Assembly: GCA_949949005.1 (NCBI GenBank)
Contig: CATLHM010000004.1
Location: 62,001 to 126,000 of the forward strand
Length of the DNA stretch: 64,000 bases
DNA from: an uncultured Lachnospiraceae bacterium
GTDB taxonomy: Bacteria; Bacillota; Clostridia; Lachnospirales; Lachnospiraceae
Reading direction: 5' to 3'
Both the position numbers and the translations under genes were made by a program. The notes under the pieces were generated by a model. That model was not told where the DNA came from and did no database searches. It worked only from the letters and a program-made list of their open reading frames with translations. Below, piece after piece: positions 1-7,710 of the stretch; position 1 is the stretch's first letter; every line of letters starts with the position of its first letter.

Positions 1-360
1 GATGCCCAGATATGTTTGAAAATGGAATAGCACATCGCATTCTATTTTGCAAAGAGTTTAAGAATATTTCAGGAAATAAAAATGTACACGCTTGATAAAA
101 TGTATATTTTTACTGTAATGGAGGTATAAAGGAGATAATTGATATGTTGATGGAACAGGCTACGGCTGTGAGAAGGGAGTGGAGCGCTGTCTGTGACAGT
201 GTTATTCATGAAAAACCTAAATTTATCAAGCGAACGAGAGACAAAATGTGGTTTTCCAATTTGGATACCATGTCTGAGATTTTGCGGGCGTATCAATTTT
301 CTGCAATAAAATATCGGGAAGATGATGGCTCAGTTACATTATCTCTTAATGAAATTGATC
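1..360 (+). repeat. Direct repeat copy A (antitoxin-like locus)
   Basis: This segment matches 2431-2773 closely and in the same orientation. The match includes the leader (shared 'cagatatgtttgaaa' and 'aagaatattt'), the double purine-rich RBS and most of the small ORF. Copy A carries about 16 extra bases ('cgcttgataaaatgta') before the -10 region, which create a TTGATA element 16 bp upstream of TGTAAT. The match ends at 'aatgaaattgatc' (position 360). The left end may lie beyond the window. The two copies bracket the Rpn gene region. Confidence 0.8.
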
Positions 361-389
361 GGTTATTGTCAATCAGGCCATGCCCGTAA
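144..389 (+). pseudogene. Truncated antitoxin-like protein (first copy)
   Basis: This 81-aa ORF is nearly identical to residues 1-72 of the ORF at 2557, then diverges abruptly at the repeat boundary (position 360) and ends after a short unrelated tail that runs into a terminator. The start ATG at 144 has an AAAGGAG about 9 bases upstream and matches the start chosen for copy 2. Residues 1-72 ('VIHEKPKFIKRTRDKMWFSN') resemble the N-terminal part of small Clostridia proteins that sit before HicA-like toxins. I infer a 3'-truncated remnant left when the Rpn segment was inserted or the locus duplicated. A functional short product cannot be excluded. Confidence 0.6.
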
Positions 390-418
390 ACCTCTTTGCG
401 GCCATGGCCTGATTTTTT
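371..418 (+). terminator. Rho-independent terminator
   Basis: A perfect 12-bp stem (AATCAGGCCATG / CATGGCCTGATT) is followed by six T on the + strand. The left arm lies inside the last codons of the truncated ORF at 144-389, so it terminates that transcript. There is no T run on the other strand. Confidence 0.85.
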
Positions 419-430
419 ACAAGGAAATTC

Positions 431-685
431 TTAATAAATAATTTTCCGTATAGAGTCTCCAGAGAGGCCGTATTCCTGCGCCAACGCATCCGGAGAGCTT
501 CCGGCTTGATATTTGGATCGTATTTCCTCATTCCTTTTCTTGTAAAAGGCCCTGGCGCCGGAGGATTCTCCCCAGGGCTTTTTTTCACGGACATTCGGAA
601 CGTAGAGAGTTTCCCCGGAGACGTATTGCTGCAGCTCCCTTAACAGATGGTCCGGCAGGATATCCTGTGCATTTTTATATTTCAT
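431..685 (-). CDS. CD3324 family small DNA-binding-like protein
   Basis: This 84-aa protein begins 'MKYKNAQDILPDHLLREL' and ends with a helix-turn-helix-like segment (about residues 58-83: 'YQAGSSPDALAQEYGLSGDS'). The length, N-terminal motif and the central 'YKKRNEEIRSKY' match my recollection of the CD3324/Mor-like family common in Clostridia. These are probably small DNA-binding regulators, but the biological role is unknown. The ATG at 683-685 directly abuts the TGA of the upstream gene at 686, so the two are very likely co-transcribed and translationally coupled. Confidence 0.75.
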   Translation of the reverse strand: MKYKNAQDILPDHLLRELQQYVSGETLYVPNVREKKPWGESSGARAFYKKRNEEIRSKYQAGSSPDALAQEYGLSGDSIRKIIY

Positions 686-1084
686 TCAGGAATTCCTCTT
701 CACTTTGATACTCATGGATGATGCCGCCCCCCCCTTGGCGATCATATCTCGGATAAGCTTCTCCGCCTCTTTTGCCTTTTGGGCGATCAGGGAAAGGTTT
801 TCGCAGTCGAAATATTTCATCAGTTCCACCTTTTTGGCTCCAAAATCCTGGCATACGTCGTTCAATTCACTTTGCAGGTAGATCCCCCACATGTATACCT
901 TTACGGCGTCATTTTGCTGAACGTAATGGCGGATCCTCAGCCAGGTGTAGGACAGCTCGCCGTACCAGTCGGCCAGATCCTGATAATTATGCTCGGTGGG
1001 GATACTGCCGTTTTTCTCAGGCTCCTTTTCGGAAAGATAATCCTGCATAAGGCTGATCCACTGTGTTACAAAATCATAGCTCAT
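686..1084 (-). CDS. Hypothetical helical protein
   Basis: I set the start at the internal ATG at 1082-1084 ('MSYDFVTQWISLMQDYL'), giving 132 aa. The upstream extension in the ORF track is Arg-rich and low quality, and looks non-coding. The product is mostly helical and acidic/aromatic, with a Trp-rich centre ('DLADWYGELSYTWLRIRHYV') and a basic C-terminus. No signal peptide or membrane segment is seen. It is followed without a gap by the CD3324-like gene. I do not recognise the family. It lies between the two direct repeat copies, so it may have travelled with the Rpn segment. Confidence 0.6.
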   Translation of the reverse strand: MSYDFVTQWISLMQDYLSEKEPEKNGSIPTEHNYQDLADWYGELSYTWLRIRHYVQQNDAVKVYMWGIYLQSELNDVCQDFGAKKVELMKYFDCENLSLIAQKAKEAEKLIRDMIAKGGAASSMSIKVKRNS

Positions 1085-1337
1085 ATCAATACCTATACCT
1101 TTCCGCGGCCTGCCGCTTCTGATTCCATGAACACACGCTAAAAGGTCTTTTATCAGAAGAGGCAGGCGCCGTACTTGATTGGATTGTGACGGATATCTTC
1201 GAAGATAGCCCTTTCGGGACATTATTATTGTAGATGCAAAAAGTAAAAAGGCAATGCAGTAAATGATTCTGTAACGTTCTTTCCGCAGGGCCCTTTGTGA
1301 GAGTGTGCCAAAGAGAAAATAAGCAGACAGCGGATTT

Positions 1338-2315
1338 TTACACACCCGCTGAGAAGACCTCATAAATCTGCGCCACGTCATAGTTGCCGGTTTGCTGCTG
1401 CGCTGCTATCATTTTTTCAATTTCGGAAAGATCTTCTTCCAATTCCTCAGCTATCACTTCCGGCGTTTTTCCCTTTTGGAGTTTTTTGCATACGGCATTT
1501 ATTATGTATTTGTGCTCACCCTCTAACGCCATATCCACGAACGCCTTGCATAAGTCATATTTTGCCTCTATGATTTCCATAGTATCATTCTCCTCTCTGA
1601 TTTTAACCTTCGCCACAACCTCAAGCAGCTCCCGGGTTTCACTGTCCATTTGGCTGTAGGATTGTTTGTTTTCTTCCATGATCTTTTTCAGTTGATCCTT
1701 GTCCTGCCCGTACCGAACCACCTCAAATAGCTGGCGCAGCCCGGTGTGATATTCCTCAAAGGTATCATGCTCATGGCAGTCGTAAAGATTCAGCCTGTAA
1801 TTGGTGACAAAATCCTTCAGTTCATCGTCAATTTCCAGCAGGTCATACAGGCATCTTGCGCCATCCCAGGGATGTTTTGTTCCGCAGTACACTACCAGGG
1901 TGATAATTGGAATGAACTTTTCATCCTTTCTCATTCCCGAATAAAATTCATCTGTTCCAATCTTAAAATCCTTTTCCTTTTCATGGGCTGCTTTCTTTCG
2001 CTTCCACTGTCTCTGGTAGCTGATGCTTTCCGTCAGCATATTTCTAAAAACCATATGGTAATCTACATAGGTCTGATTTTCTACAGCCAGGATGTGTATC
2101 AGCCTGCCGCGCCACATCCTCACCTTATCTGTGATTGTCTTGAAATTTTCCCGGGCGCCGAGTTCCTTTCCCAGATATACAAACTGCATATCTGCGGGTT
2201 CCAGTTCCTCGGGCTTTACTACCTGCCTGCCCTTAAAAAGAGCGCCGTTTATCTGGTCTGCAAATCTGCTGTTGTCGTCCAGATAATCAAAGTGATATTC
2301 ATCTGATTTTCCCAT
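1338..2315 (-). CDS. Rpn family PD-(D/E)XK nuclease / putative transposase
   Basis: The start is the ATG at 2313-2315 (MGKSDEYHF...), which has GGGAGG 7 bases upstream; this gives 325 aa instead of the longer ORF. The protein has the Rpn-type layout: an N-terminal 'DNSRFADQINGALFKGRQVV' segment, a PD-(D/E)XK-like core with 'ILAVENQTYVDY' (an E-x-Q half-motif) near residues 76-87, a 'FIPIITLVVYCGTKHPWDGA' segment, and a C-terminal helical tail. Rpn proteins are linked to recombination and more recently to toxin-antitoxin or phage-defence roles. Here the gene sits between two copies of an antitoxin-like repeat, which suggests it was part of the event that made the duplication. Confidence 0.8.
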   Translation of the reverse strand: MGKSDEYHFDYLDDNSRFADQINGALFKGRQVVKPEELEPADMQFVYLGKELGARENFKTITDKVRMWRGRLIHILAVENQTYVDYHMVFRNMLTESISYQRQWKRKKAAHEKEKDFKIGTDEFYSGMRKDEKFIPIITLVVYCGTKHPWDGARCLYDLLEIDDELKDFVTNYRLNLYDCHEHDTFEEYHTGLRQLFEVVRYGQDKDQLKKIMEENKQSYSQMDSETRELLEVVAKVKIREENDTMEIIEAKYDLCKAFVDMALEGEHKYIINAVCKKLQKGKTPEVIAEELEEDLSEIEKMIAAQQQTGNYDVAQIYEVFSAGV

Positions 2316-2430
2316 TTGGTTTCCTCCCTTTTTTGATAAGCCAATCTCCAAAGGCTATCAGCTTTCTTTTTCATATAAGGGATTCTTTGAGAAATAGATG
2401 ATTTGTCACAGATGTGATATCAGAATAGAA

Positions 2431-2773
2431 GATTCCCAGATATGTTTGAAATTAGAATAACACACTGCATTATATTTTGTAAAGTGCTTTAAGAATATTT
2501 CACGAATTAAAAGTGTACATTTTTACTATAATGGAGGTATAAAGGAGATGATTGATATGTTGATGGAACAGGCTACGGCTGTGAGAAGAGAGTGGAGCGC
2601 TGTCTGTGGCAGTGTTATTCATGAAAAACCTAAATTTATCAAGCGAACGAGAGACAAAATGTGGTTTTCCAATTTGGATACCATGTCTGAGATTTTGCAG
2701 GCGTATCAATTTTCTGCAATAAAATATCGGGAAGATGATGGCTCAGTTACACTATCTCTTAATGAAATTGATC
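2431..2773 (+). repeat. Direct repeat copy B (antitoxin-like locus)
   Basis: This is the second copy of the segment at 1-360, with scattered substitutions and lacking the extra 16 bases near the promoter. It covers a TATAAT at 2527-2532, an RBS and the first 72 codons of the gene at 2557. Sequence diverges after 'aatgaaattgatc' (2773). Confidence 0.8.
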
Positions 2774-2856
2774 TGATCGAGAACGGTGCGGACGAAAGAA
2801 AGGCACGTAGGAAGCTTGGCGAGGCGATATTAGAATATTCGCTGGAAATATTATAA
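2557..2856 (+). CDS. Antitoxin-like protein, frameshifted (second copy)
   Basis: The start is ATG 2557 (MLMEQATAVRREW); the ORF-track ATG at 2548 touches the AAGGAG and has no spacing. The reading frame gives 99 aa ending 'EYSLEIL'. The stop appears premature: dropping one A near 2845-2848 continues the protein as 'EYYNEYEMYSHSPNRRKHIP' to a stop at 2981. The intact product would be about 143 aa, the size I recall for proteins preceding HicA-like toxins in Lachnospiraceae. The likely role is antitoxin or regulator for the gene at 2962. It is either a frameshift mutant, a sequencing error, or less likely a programmed shift at the A-rich site. Confidence 0.6.
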   Translation: MLMEQATAVRREWSAVCGSVIHEKPKFIKRTRDKMWFSNLDTMSEILQAYQFSAIKYREDDGSVTLSLNEIDLIENGADERKARRKLGEAILEYSLEIL

Positions 2857-2983
2857 TGAGTACGAAATGTATTCCCATAGTCCGAATCGAAGGAAACATA
2901 TTCCGTATATATTCAAGGCATTGATTATAGATGACCCTGAAAAGATAGGAGATATACTACAGTGCCAAGATGGAGAGAACTAA
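2849..2983 (+). pseudogene. Displaced C-terminal part of the antitoxin-like gene
   Basis: This is an open frame of 44 codons without its own start, one base out of register with the ORF at 2557. It encodes 'YSHSPNRRKHIPYIFKALII' followed by 'CQDGEN'. The protein-like composition and exact abutment to the upstream stop argue for a single ancestral gene split by one base. The last 22 bases overlap the GTG start region of the toxin gene, so translation of the intact gene would have been coupled to the toxin. Confidence 0.6.
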
Positions 2984-3180
2984 AGGGATTTTGCGAGAAA
3001 GACGGGTGGGAGTTGTATAAAGATACGGATCACTATCTTTATCGAAAAACAGATGAAGGTGGAAAGATACGGATGACTAAGATTTCGAAAGGTTCTGGAG
3101 AGATTCATTCCAAAATGTGGAAAGAAATATTGAAAAAACAGCTACAGGTCACACAAGAGTATTTCAATAGCAAAATATAG
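2962..3180 (+). CDS. HicA-like toxin
   Basis: This is a 72-aa basic protein from a GTG start at 2962 with AGGAG about 10 bases upstream. It has the HicA/YcfA layout: 'MPRWRELKGFCEKDGWELYK' (helix), then 'TDHYLYRK' with the catalytic-type His in a beta hairpin, 'GGKIRMTKISKGSGEIHSKM', and a final helix. HicA toxins are dsRNA-binding-fold mRNA interferases normally paired with HicB. Here no HicB is seen; the partner appears to be the frameshifted upstream gene. If the antitoxin is inactive, the toxin must be silent or neutralised by another copy. Confidence 0.7.
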   Translation: MPRWRELKGFCEKDGWELYKDTDHYLYRKTDEGGKIRMTKISKGSGEIHSKMWKEILKKQLQVTQEYFNSKI

Positions 3181-3189
3181 GAAGTTCAC

Positions 3190-3232
3190 AAACAGACCAT
3201 GTCTGCGGAAACGTTGCAGACATGGTCTGTTT
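3190..3232 (+). terminator. Strong hairpin after HicA-like gene
   Basis: Seventeen-bp perfect arms (AAACAGACCATGTCTGC / GCAGACATGGTCTGTTT) flank a 9-base loop, 10 bases after the toxin stop. The T tract is short, but stem length and position support termination. Confidence 0.75.
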
Positions 3233-3360
3233 ATGAAAATTGTTGCTTTTGCAATCTTAGTACATTATAATGATAAAGAACCGAATTGGATCGCAGATGC
3301 GAAACTGCCTGCACGGATTTCGCATCGCGTTGCCGCAAAAACCGCGGCATGGAGGTTAAA

Positions 3361-3981
3361 ATGAATAATAGCTTAAGAAGCGTGAGGGAGGCAGTGGCAA
3401 TATTGGGTGAGCTTGGGATTGCCTCTATTTCGGAGAGGATGATCGTGGAGTTTGAGCGTTCCTGGAATAGTGTGCCCAAGGAGACCCGGGAGTCTTTGGA
3501 CGTGATCACTATGCTCCTGGCGGCAGTGGGGGTAGGGCATTTTGACGCCGAAACCTTTGAGTGGACGCCCACATCGGATATCGTGTACAGCTTTGATGTG
3601 GAGGTGTTTGATATTGACAGGATGTACACCCTGTTTTTGCAGGGAATACAGTCCATCAGCGGAGATGAATTTGAGATCACACAGATCCGGGAGGAAGCCG
3701 GAGGAGTGGAATACCCCTCGGGCAGAGAAACCCAGAGAGTGCAGTTTTTATGTGATGGAAAAGAGTGTACTTACCTGGCGCAGGTGAATTATGATTGGTT
3801 TGATGTGGGAATTTTGGATTATATGAACGAGGTGCTGGCCGATATGGGTAATCCCAAAAGGCTCTATTTTATGAGCGACGGTTATCAGGAGTGTATTATT
3901 TTTTACTGCACTCAGTTCTGGGCCAGGCGTTTTGAGAAAAAGACCGGATGCCGGCTCTACAGCAATACAAAAAAAGCGTAA
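3361..3981 (+). CDS. Hypothetical protein
   Basis: The start is ATG 3361 (MNNSLRSVREAV), 5 bases after GGAGG; the longer ORF start at 3286 lacks an RBS. The 206-aa product is acidic and soluble, with a helical N-terminus (about 1-50), an 'AAVGVGHFDAETFEWTPTSD' segment, and a mixed alpha/beta C-terminal half ('QRVQFLCDGKECTYLAQVNY', 'FDVGILDYMNEVLADM'). There is no signal peptide or membrane segment. I do not recognise the family. It precedes the aldose epimerase gene by about 60 bases on the same strand. Confidence 0.65.
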   Translation: MNNSLRSVREAVAILGELGIASISERMIVEFERSWNSVPKETRESLDVITMLLAAVGVGHFDAETFEWTPTSDIVYSFDVEVFDIDRMYTLFLQGIQSISGDEFEITQIREEAGGVEYPSGRETQRVQFLCDGKECTYLAQVNYDWFDVGILDYMNEVLADMGNPKRLYFMSDGYQECIIFYCTQFWARRFEKKTGCRLYSNTKKA

Positions 3982-4043
3982 AAACAGGAGGAAGGAAGAC
4001 CGGAGGGTCAATTCCCCGTTAAAAGAAAGGAGAAGGTTTTCAT

Positions 4044-4922
4044 ATGGCTATTTTTGAATTTAAAAATGATGGGATTGCAATTAAAGTAAACTCCGTAGGG
4101 GCGGAGCTGAAATCCTTAAGGAGGTTGGATAGGGGAACCGAATATATGTGGTGTGCAGACCCTGCTTTTTGGGAAAGAACCTCGCCCATCCTGTTTCCCT
4201 TTGTGGGTTCGGTAAACGGTAAGCGCTACCGCACGGGCGGGAAGGCTTATCCCATGAATCAGCATGGCTTTGCCAGGGATATGGAATTTTCTCTGCTTTC
4301 CCAGACACAGGACGAGCTCTGGTTTGAGCTTAGGGATAACGAAGAGACGAGAGAGAAATACCCCTTTGCATTCCGGCTGAGATTGGGCTACCGTCTGCTT
4401 TCGGATGGTGTGGAGGTAAAGTGGCAGGTGGAAAATCCTGGGGAGGAGGAGCTGCCTTTTTCCATAGGCGGACATCCGGCCTTTTATTGTCCTTTAGAGG
4501 ATGGGGAGCAAAAGACGGATTGCTTCCTTAAATTTGACAAGATAGAGCGGTTCGAGAGCACGAGAGTGGGCGACGGGCTTGTGATAGATGAGAAGGGAAC
4601 CTATGAGCTGGAGCAGGGGGGATATCTTGCGGTCACGGAGCATTTATTCGACTGCGATACCCTGGTGCTTGAGGATTACCAGACAAACGCCATCTCACTG
4701 TGCAGGGCGGATAAGAGCCCTTATGTGACTGTAATCATGGAAAAGGTACCGGTCTGGGGCGTGTGGACGCCATCGCCGGAGGCTCCCTTTATCTGTATTG
4801 AGCCCTGGTATGGCAGGTGTGACAGGACAGGCTTTGAGGGAGACTTAAAGGAGCGGGAGTGGGGCAATATTGTCCGTTCCGGAGAAACCTTTGAAGCTTC
4901 TTATAAGATTATAGTTTCATAG
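4044..4922 (+). CDS. Aldose 1-epimerase family protein (LacX-like)
   Basis: This 292-aa protein has a galactose-mutarotase fold signature: 'GAELKSLRR', 'FPFVGSVNGKRYR', 'MNQHGFARDMEF' (catalytic-type His), 'IGGHPAFYCP' (second His), and 'FICIEPWYGRCD' with the C-terminal acidic residue. The FPFVG and HGFAR motifs place it in the LacX branch rather than classical GalM. The family interconverts alpha and beta anomers of hexoses or hexose phosphates in the cytoplasm. It has a good RBS (AAAGGAG) before ATG 4044. It is 36 bases upstream of valS and may be co-transcribed with it. Confidence 0.9.
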   Translation: MAIFEFKNDGIAIKVNSVGAELKSLRRLDRGTEYMWCADPAFWERTSPILFPFVGSVNGKRYRTGGKAYPMNQHGFARDMEFSLLSQTQDELWFELRDNEETREKYPFAFRLRLGYRLLSDGVEVKWQVENPGEEELPFSIGGHPAFYCPLEDGEQKTDCFLKFDKIERFESTRVGDGLVIDEKGTYELEQGGYLAVTEHLFDCDTLVLEDYQTNAISLCRADKSPYVTVIMEKVPVWGVWTPSPEAPFICIEPWYGRCDRTGFEGDLKEREWGNIVRSGETFEASYKIIVS

Positions 4923-4958
4923 ATTGGGCTGAGACGAAATAGCGGCATGGAGGAGAAA

Positions 4959-7643
4959 ATGAGCAGGGAACTTGCAAAGACTTATGACCCCAAGGGGATT
5001 GAGGACAGAATTTACGAAAAATGGCTGGAAAAGAAATATTTTCATGCGGAGGCCGATCGCTCGAAGACGCCTTTTACCATTGTGATTCCCCCTCCCAATA
5101 TTACGGGACAGCTTCATATGGGACACGCGCTGGACAATACCATGCAGGATATCCTGATCCGCTTTAAGAGAATGCAGGGCTTTAACGCGCTCTGGCAGCC
5201 GGGGACGGATCACGCAAGTATTGCCACCGAGGTGAAGATCATTGAGAAGCTGAAGGAAGAAGGGATTAACAAAGAGGATCTGGGCCGGGAGGGCTTCCTT
5301 GAGAGGGCCTGGGAATGGAAAAAGGAATACGGGGGCCGTATCATCAGCCAGCTTAAGAAGCTGGGCTCTTCCTGTGACTGGGACAGGGAACGTTTCACCA
5401 TGGATGAGGGATGCAATAAGGCGGTGACGGAAGTTTTTTGCAAGATGCATGAAAAAGGCTGGATCTACAAGGGGAGCCGTATCATCAACTGGTGCCCGGT
5501 ATGTAATACCTCCATTTCCGACGCAGAGGTGGAATATACGGAGCAGGCAGGCCATTTCTGGCATATTAAATACCCGGTGATCGAGGAGGACGGGAGTGTG
5601 AGCACCACAAGGTTTGTGGAGTTCGCCACCACCAGGCCGGAGACCATGCTGGGGGATACGGCAGTTGCCGTAAACCCGGAGGATGAAAGATATCAGGATA
5701 TCATCGGCAAGAAGCTGATGCTTCCTATTATAAACAGGGTAATCCCCGTAGTGGCGGATTCCTATGTGGATATGGAGTTTGGAACCGGTGTGGTGAAGAT
5801 CACCCCCGCTCATGACCCCAACGACTTTGAGGTGGGAGGGCGTCACAACTTGCCGGAGGTGAATATCTTAAATGATGACGCCACCATCAACGAAAACGGC
5901 GGAAAGTTCTGCGGAATGGATCGCTATGAAGCCAGAGCAGCCATCGTAAAAGAGCTGGAGGAGATGGGGCTTCTGGTAAAGATTGAAGATTATTCCCACA
6001 ACGTGGGAACCCATGACAGGTGTAAAACCACTATTGAGCCCATGATCAAGCAGCAGTGGTTTGTGAAGATGGAGGAGCTCATAAAGCCGGCGGTGGAAGG
6101 GGTGAAAAACGGTGACGTCCGCTTGATTCCGCCCCGGATGGAAAAGACTTATTTTAACTGGACGGACAATATCAGGGACTGGTGTATTTCCCGCCAGCTC
6201 TGGTGGGGGCACCGGATTCCCGCCTACTATTGCGACAAGTGCGGGGAGATTGTGGTCAGCCCTTCGGCCCCTGGCGTATGCCCGGCCTGCGGCCACGATC
6301 ACCTGACTCAGGACGAGGACACCCTGGATACCTGGTTTTCCTCAGCCCTCTGGCCCTTCTCTACCCTGGGATGGCCGGAAAAAACCGAGGATCTTGCCTA
6401 TTTTTATCCCACAGACGTGCTGGTGACGGGGTATGATATTATCTTTTTCTGGGTGATCCGGATGATCTTTTCGGGTTATGAGCAGATGGGGGAGCGGCCC
6501 TTTAAAACCGTGCTTTTCCATGGACTGGTAAGGGATTCCCAGGGGCGTAAAATGAGTAAATCCCTGGGCAACGGGATTGACCCGTTGGAGATTATTGATA
6601 AATACGGTGCGGACGCTTTGCGCCTTACCCTGATCACGGGCAATGCCCCGGGAAATGACATGCGTTTCTATTATGAGCGGGTGGAGGCCAGCCGGAATTT
6701 TGCAAACAAGATCTGGAATGCTTCCCGCTTTATTATGATGAATATGGATAAGCTCTCCGGGGAGCTTACGGCAGAGGGGGCACAGAAGATGGACGATTGT
6801 GCCTTAGAGCCGGTGGATAAGTGGATTATCTCCAAACTGAATACGCTGGTCAAAGATGTGACGGACAATATGGAGAGCTTTGAGCTTGGGATTGCAGTGC
6901 AGAAGGTTTACGATTTTATCTGGGACGAATTCTGCGACTGGTATATTGAGATGGTGAAACCAAGACTCTATAATTCCGATAACGCGCAGAGCCGCGGGGC
7001 GGCCCTTTGGACTTTGCGGACAGTGCTGATTGATGCCCTGAAACTTTTGCACCCTTATATGCCGTTTATCACGGAGGAAATTTTCTGTACCCTGCAATCG
7101 GAGGAAGAGTCCATCATGATTTCTTCCTGGCCCGAATTTCAGGAGGCAAGGAGCTTTATAAAAGAAGAAAAGGAGATAGAGGTTCTCAAGGAAGCGGTAC
7201 GCGGCATCCGCAATGTGCGCACGGAAATGAACGTGGCTCCCTCCAGAAAGGTGAGGGTTTTTGTAGTCAGCGACAGGGAAGAAATTTTGTCGGCATTCCG
7301 TTTGGGGAAACTCTTTTTCCAGTCCCTGGCAGGGGCATCGGAGGTGTTGGTGCAGAGGGATAAGGAAGGAATTGCACCGGATGCGGTGTCGGTGGTGATT
7401 GCCAATGCGACCTTATATATTCCCTTTGAAGAGCTGGTGGATATTGCCCAGGAGATCGCCCGTCTTGAAAAGGAAGAAAAACGCCTTGAGGGAGAGCTTA
7501 AGCGGGTAAACGGCATGCTTGGCAATGAGCGGTTCCTTTCCAAAGCGCCCCAGGAAAAGATTGCACAGGAGAGGGAAAAGCGGGAGAAGTATACCCAGAT
7601 GATGGAGCAGGTGAAAGGGCGTCTTTTGCAGCTTAAAAGATAG
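4959..7643 (+). CDS. valS: Valine--tRNA ligase
   Basis: This is a class Ia aminoacyl-tRNA synthetase of 894 aa. I chose ATG 4959 ([11 protein letters not shown]), since GGAGG lies 5 bases upstream inside the longer ORF. Visible landmarks are the HIGH region '[15 protein letters not shown]' (about residues 44-58), the editing (CP1) domain with '[17 protein letters not shown]', '[12 protein letters not shown]', a zinc-ribbon-like insert '[20 protein letters not shown]', '[15 protein letters not shown]', and KMSKS at about residue 531 ('[14 protein letters not shown]'). The C-terminal coiled-coil arm ('[18 protein letters not shown]') is typical of ValRS. It charges tRNA-Val and deacylates Thr-tRNA-Val. 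No T-box leader fits in the short upstream gap. Confidence 0.97.
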   Translation: MSRELAKTYDPKGIEDRIYEKWLEKKYFHAEADRSKTPFTIVIPPPNITGQLHMGHALDNTMQDILIRFKRMQGFNALWQPGTDHASIATEVKIIEKLKEEGINKEDLGREGFLERAWEWKKEYGGRIISQLKKLGSSCDWDRERFTMDEGCNKAVTEVFCKMHEKGWIYKGSRIINWCPVCNTSISDAEVEYTEQAGHFWHIKYPVIEEDGSVSTTRFVEFATTRPETMLGDTAVAVNPEDERYQDIIGKKLMLPIINRVIPVVADSYVDMEFGTGVVKITPAHDPNDFEVGGRHNLPEVNILNDDATINENGGKFCGMDRYEARAAIVKELEEMGLLVKIEDYSHNVGTHDRCKTTIEPMIKQQWFVKMEELIKPAVEGVKNGDVRLIPPRMEKTYFNWTDNIRDWCISRQLWWGHRIPAYYCDKCGEIVVSPSAPGVCPACGHDHLTQDEDTLDTWFSSALWPFSTLGWPEKTEDLAYFYPTDVLVTGYDIIFFWVIRMIFSGYEQMGERPFKTVLFHGLVRDSQGRKMSKSLGNGIDPLEIIDKYGADALRLTLITGNAPGNDMRFYYERVEASRNFANKIWNASRFIMMNMDKLSGELTAEGAQKMDDCALEPVDKWIISKLNTLVKDVTDNMESFELGIAVQKVYDFIWDEFCDWYIEMVKPRLYNSDNAQSRGAALWTLRTVLIDALKLLHPYMPFITEEIFCTLQSEEESIMISSWPEFQEARSFIKEEKEIEVLKEAVRGIRNVRTEMNVAPSRKVRVFVVSDREEILSAFRLGKLFFQSLAGASEVLVQRDKEGIAPDAVSVVIANATLYIPFEELVDIAQEIARLEKEEKRLEGELKRVNGMLGNERFLSKAPQEKIAQEREKREKYTQMMEQVKGRLLQLKR

Positions 7644-7710
7644 GGCAGGAAGAAAGGGCACGGCTTTAATTTCGAATTGATGATTTCTTTGACAATAAGG
7701 GAGGGTAGGA

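Noticed and set aside
4923-4958. T-box leader for valS
   Set aside because: The gap to the preceding gene is too short and contains no T-box sequence or specifier stem.
4917-5846. 309-aa antisense ORF opposite valS
   Set aside because: A His/Pro-rich shadow of a clearly conserved synthetase gene.
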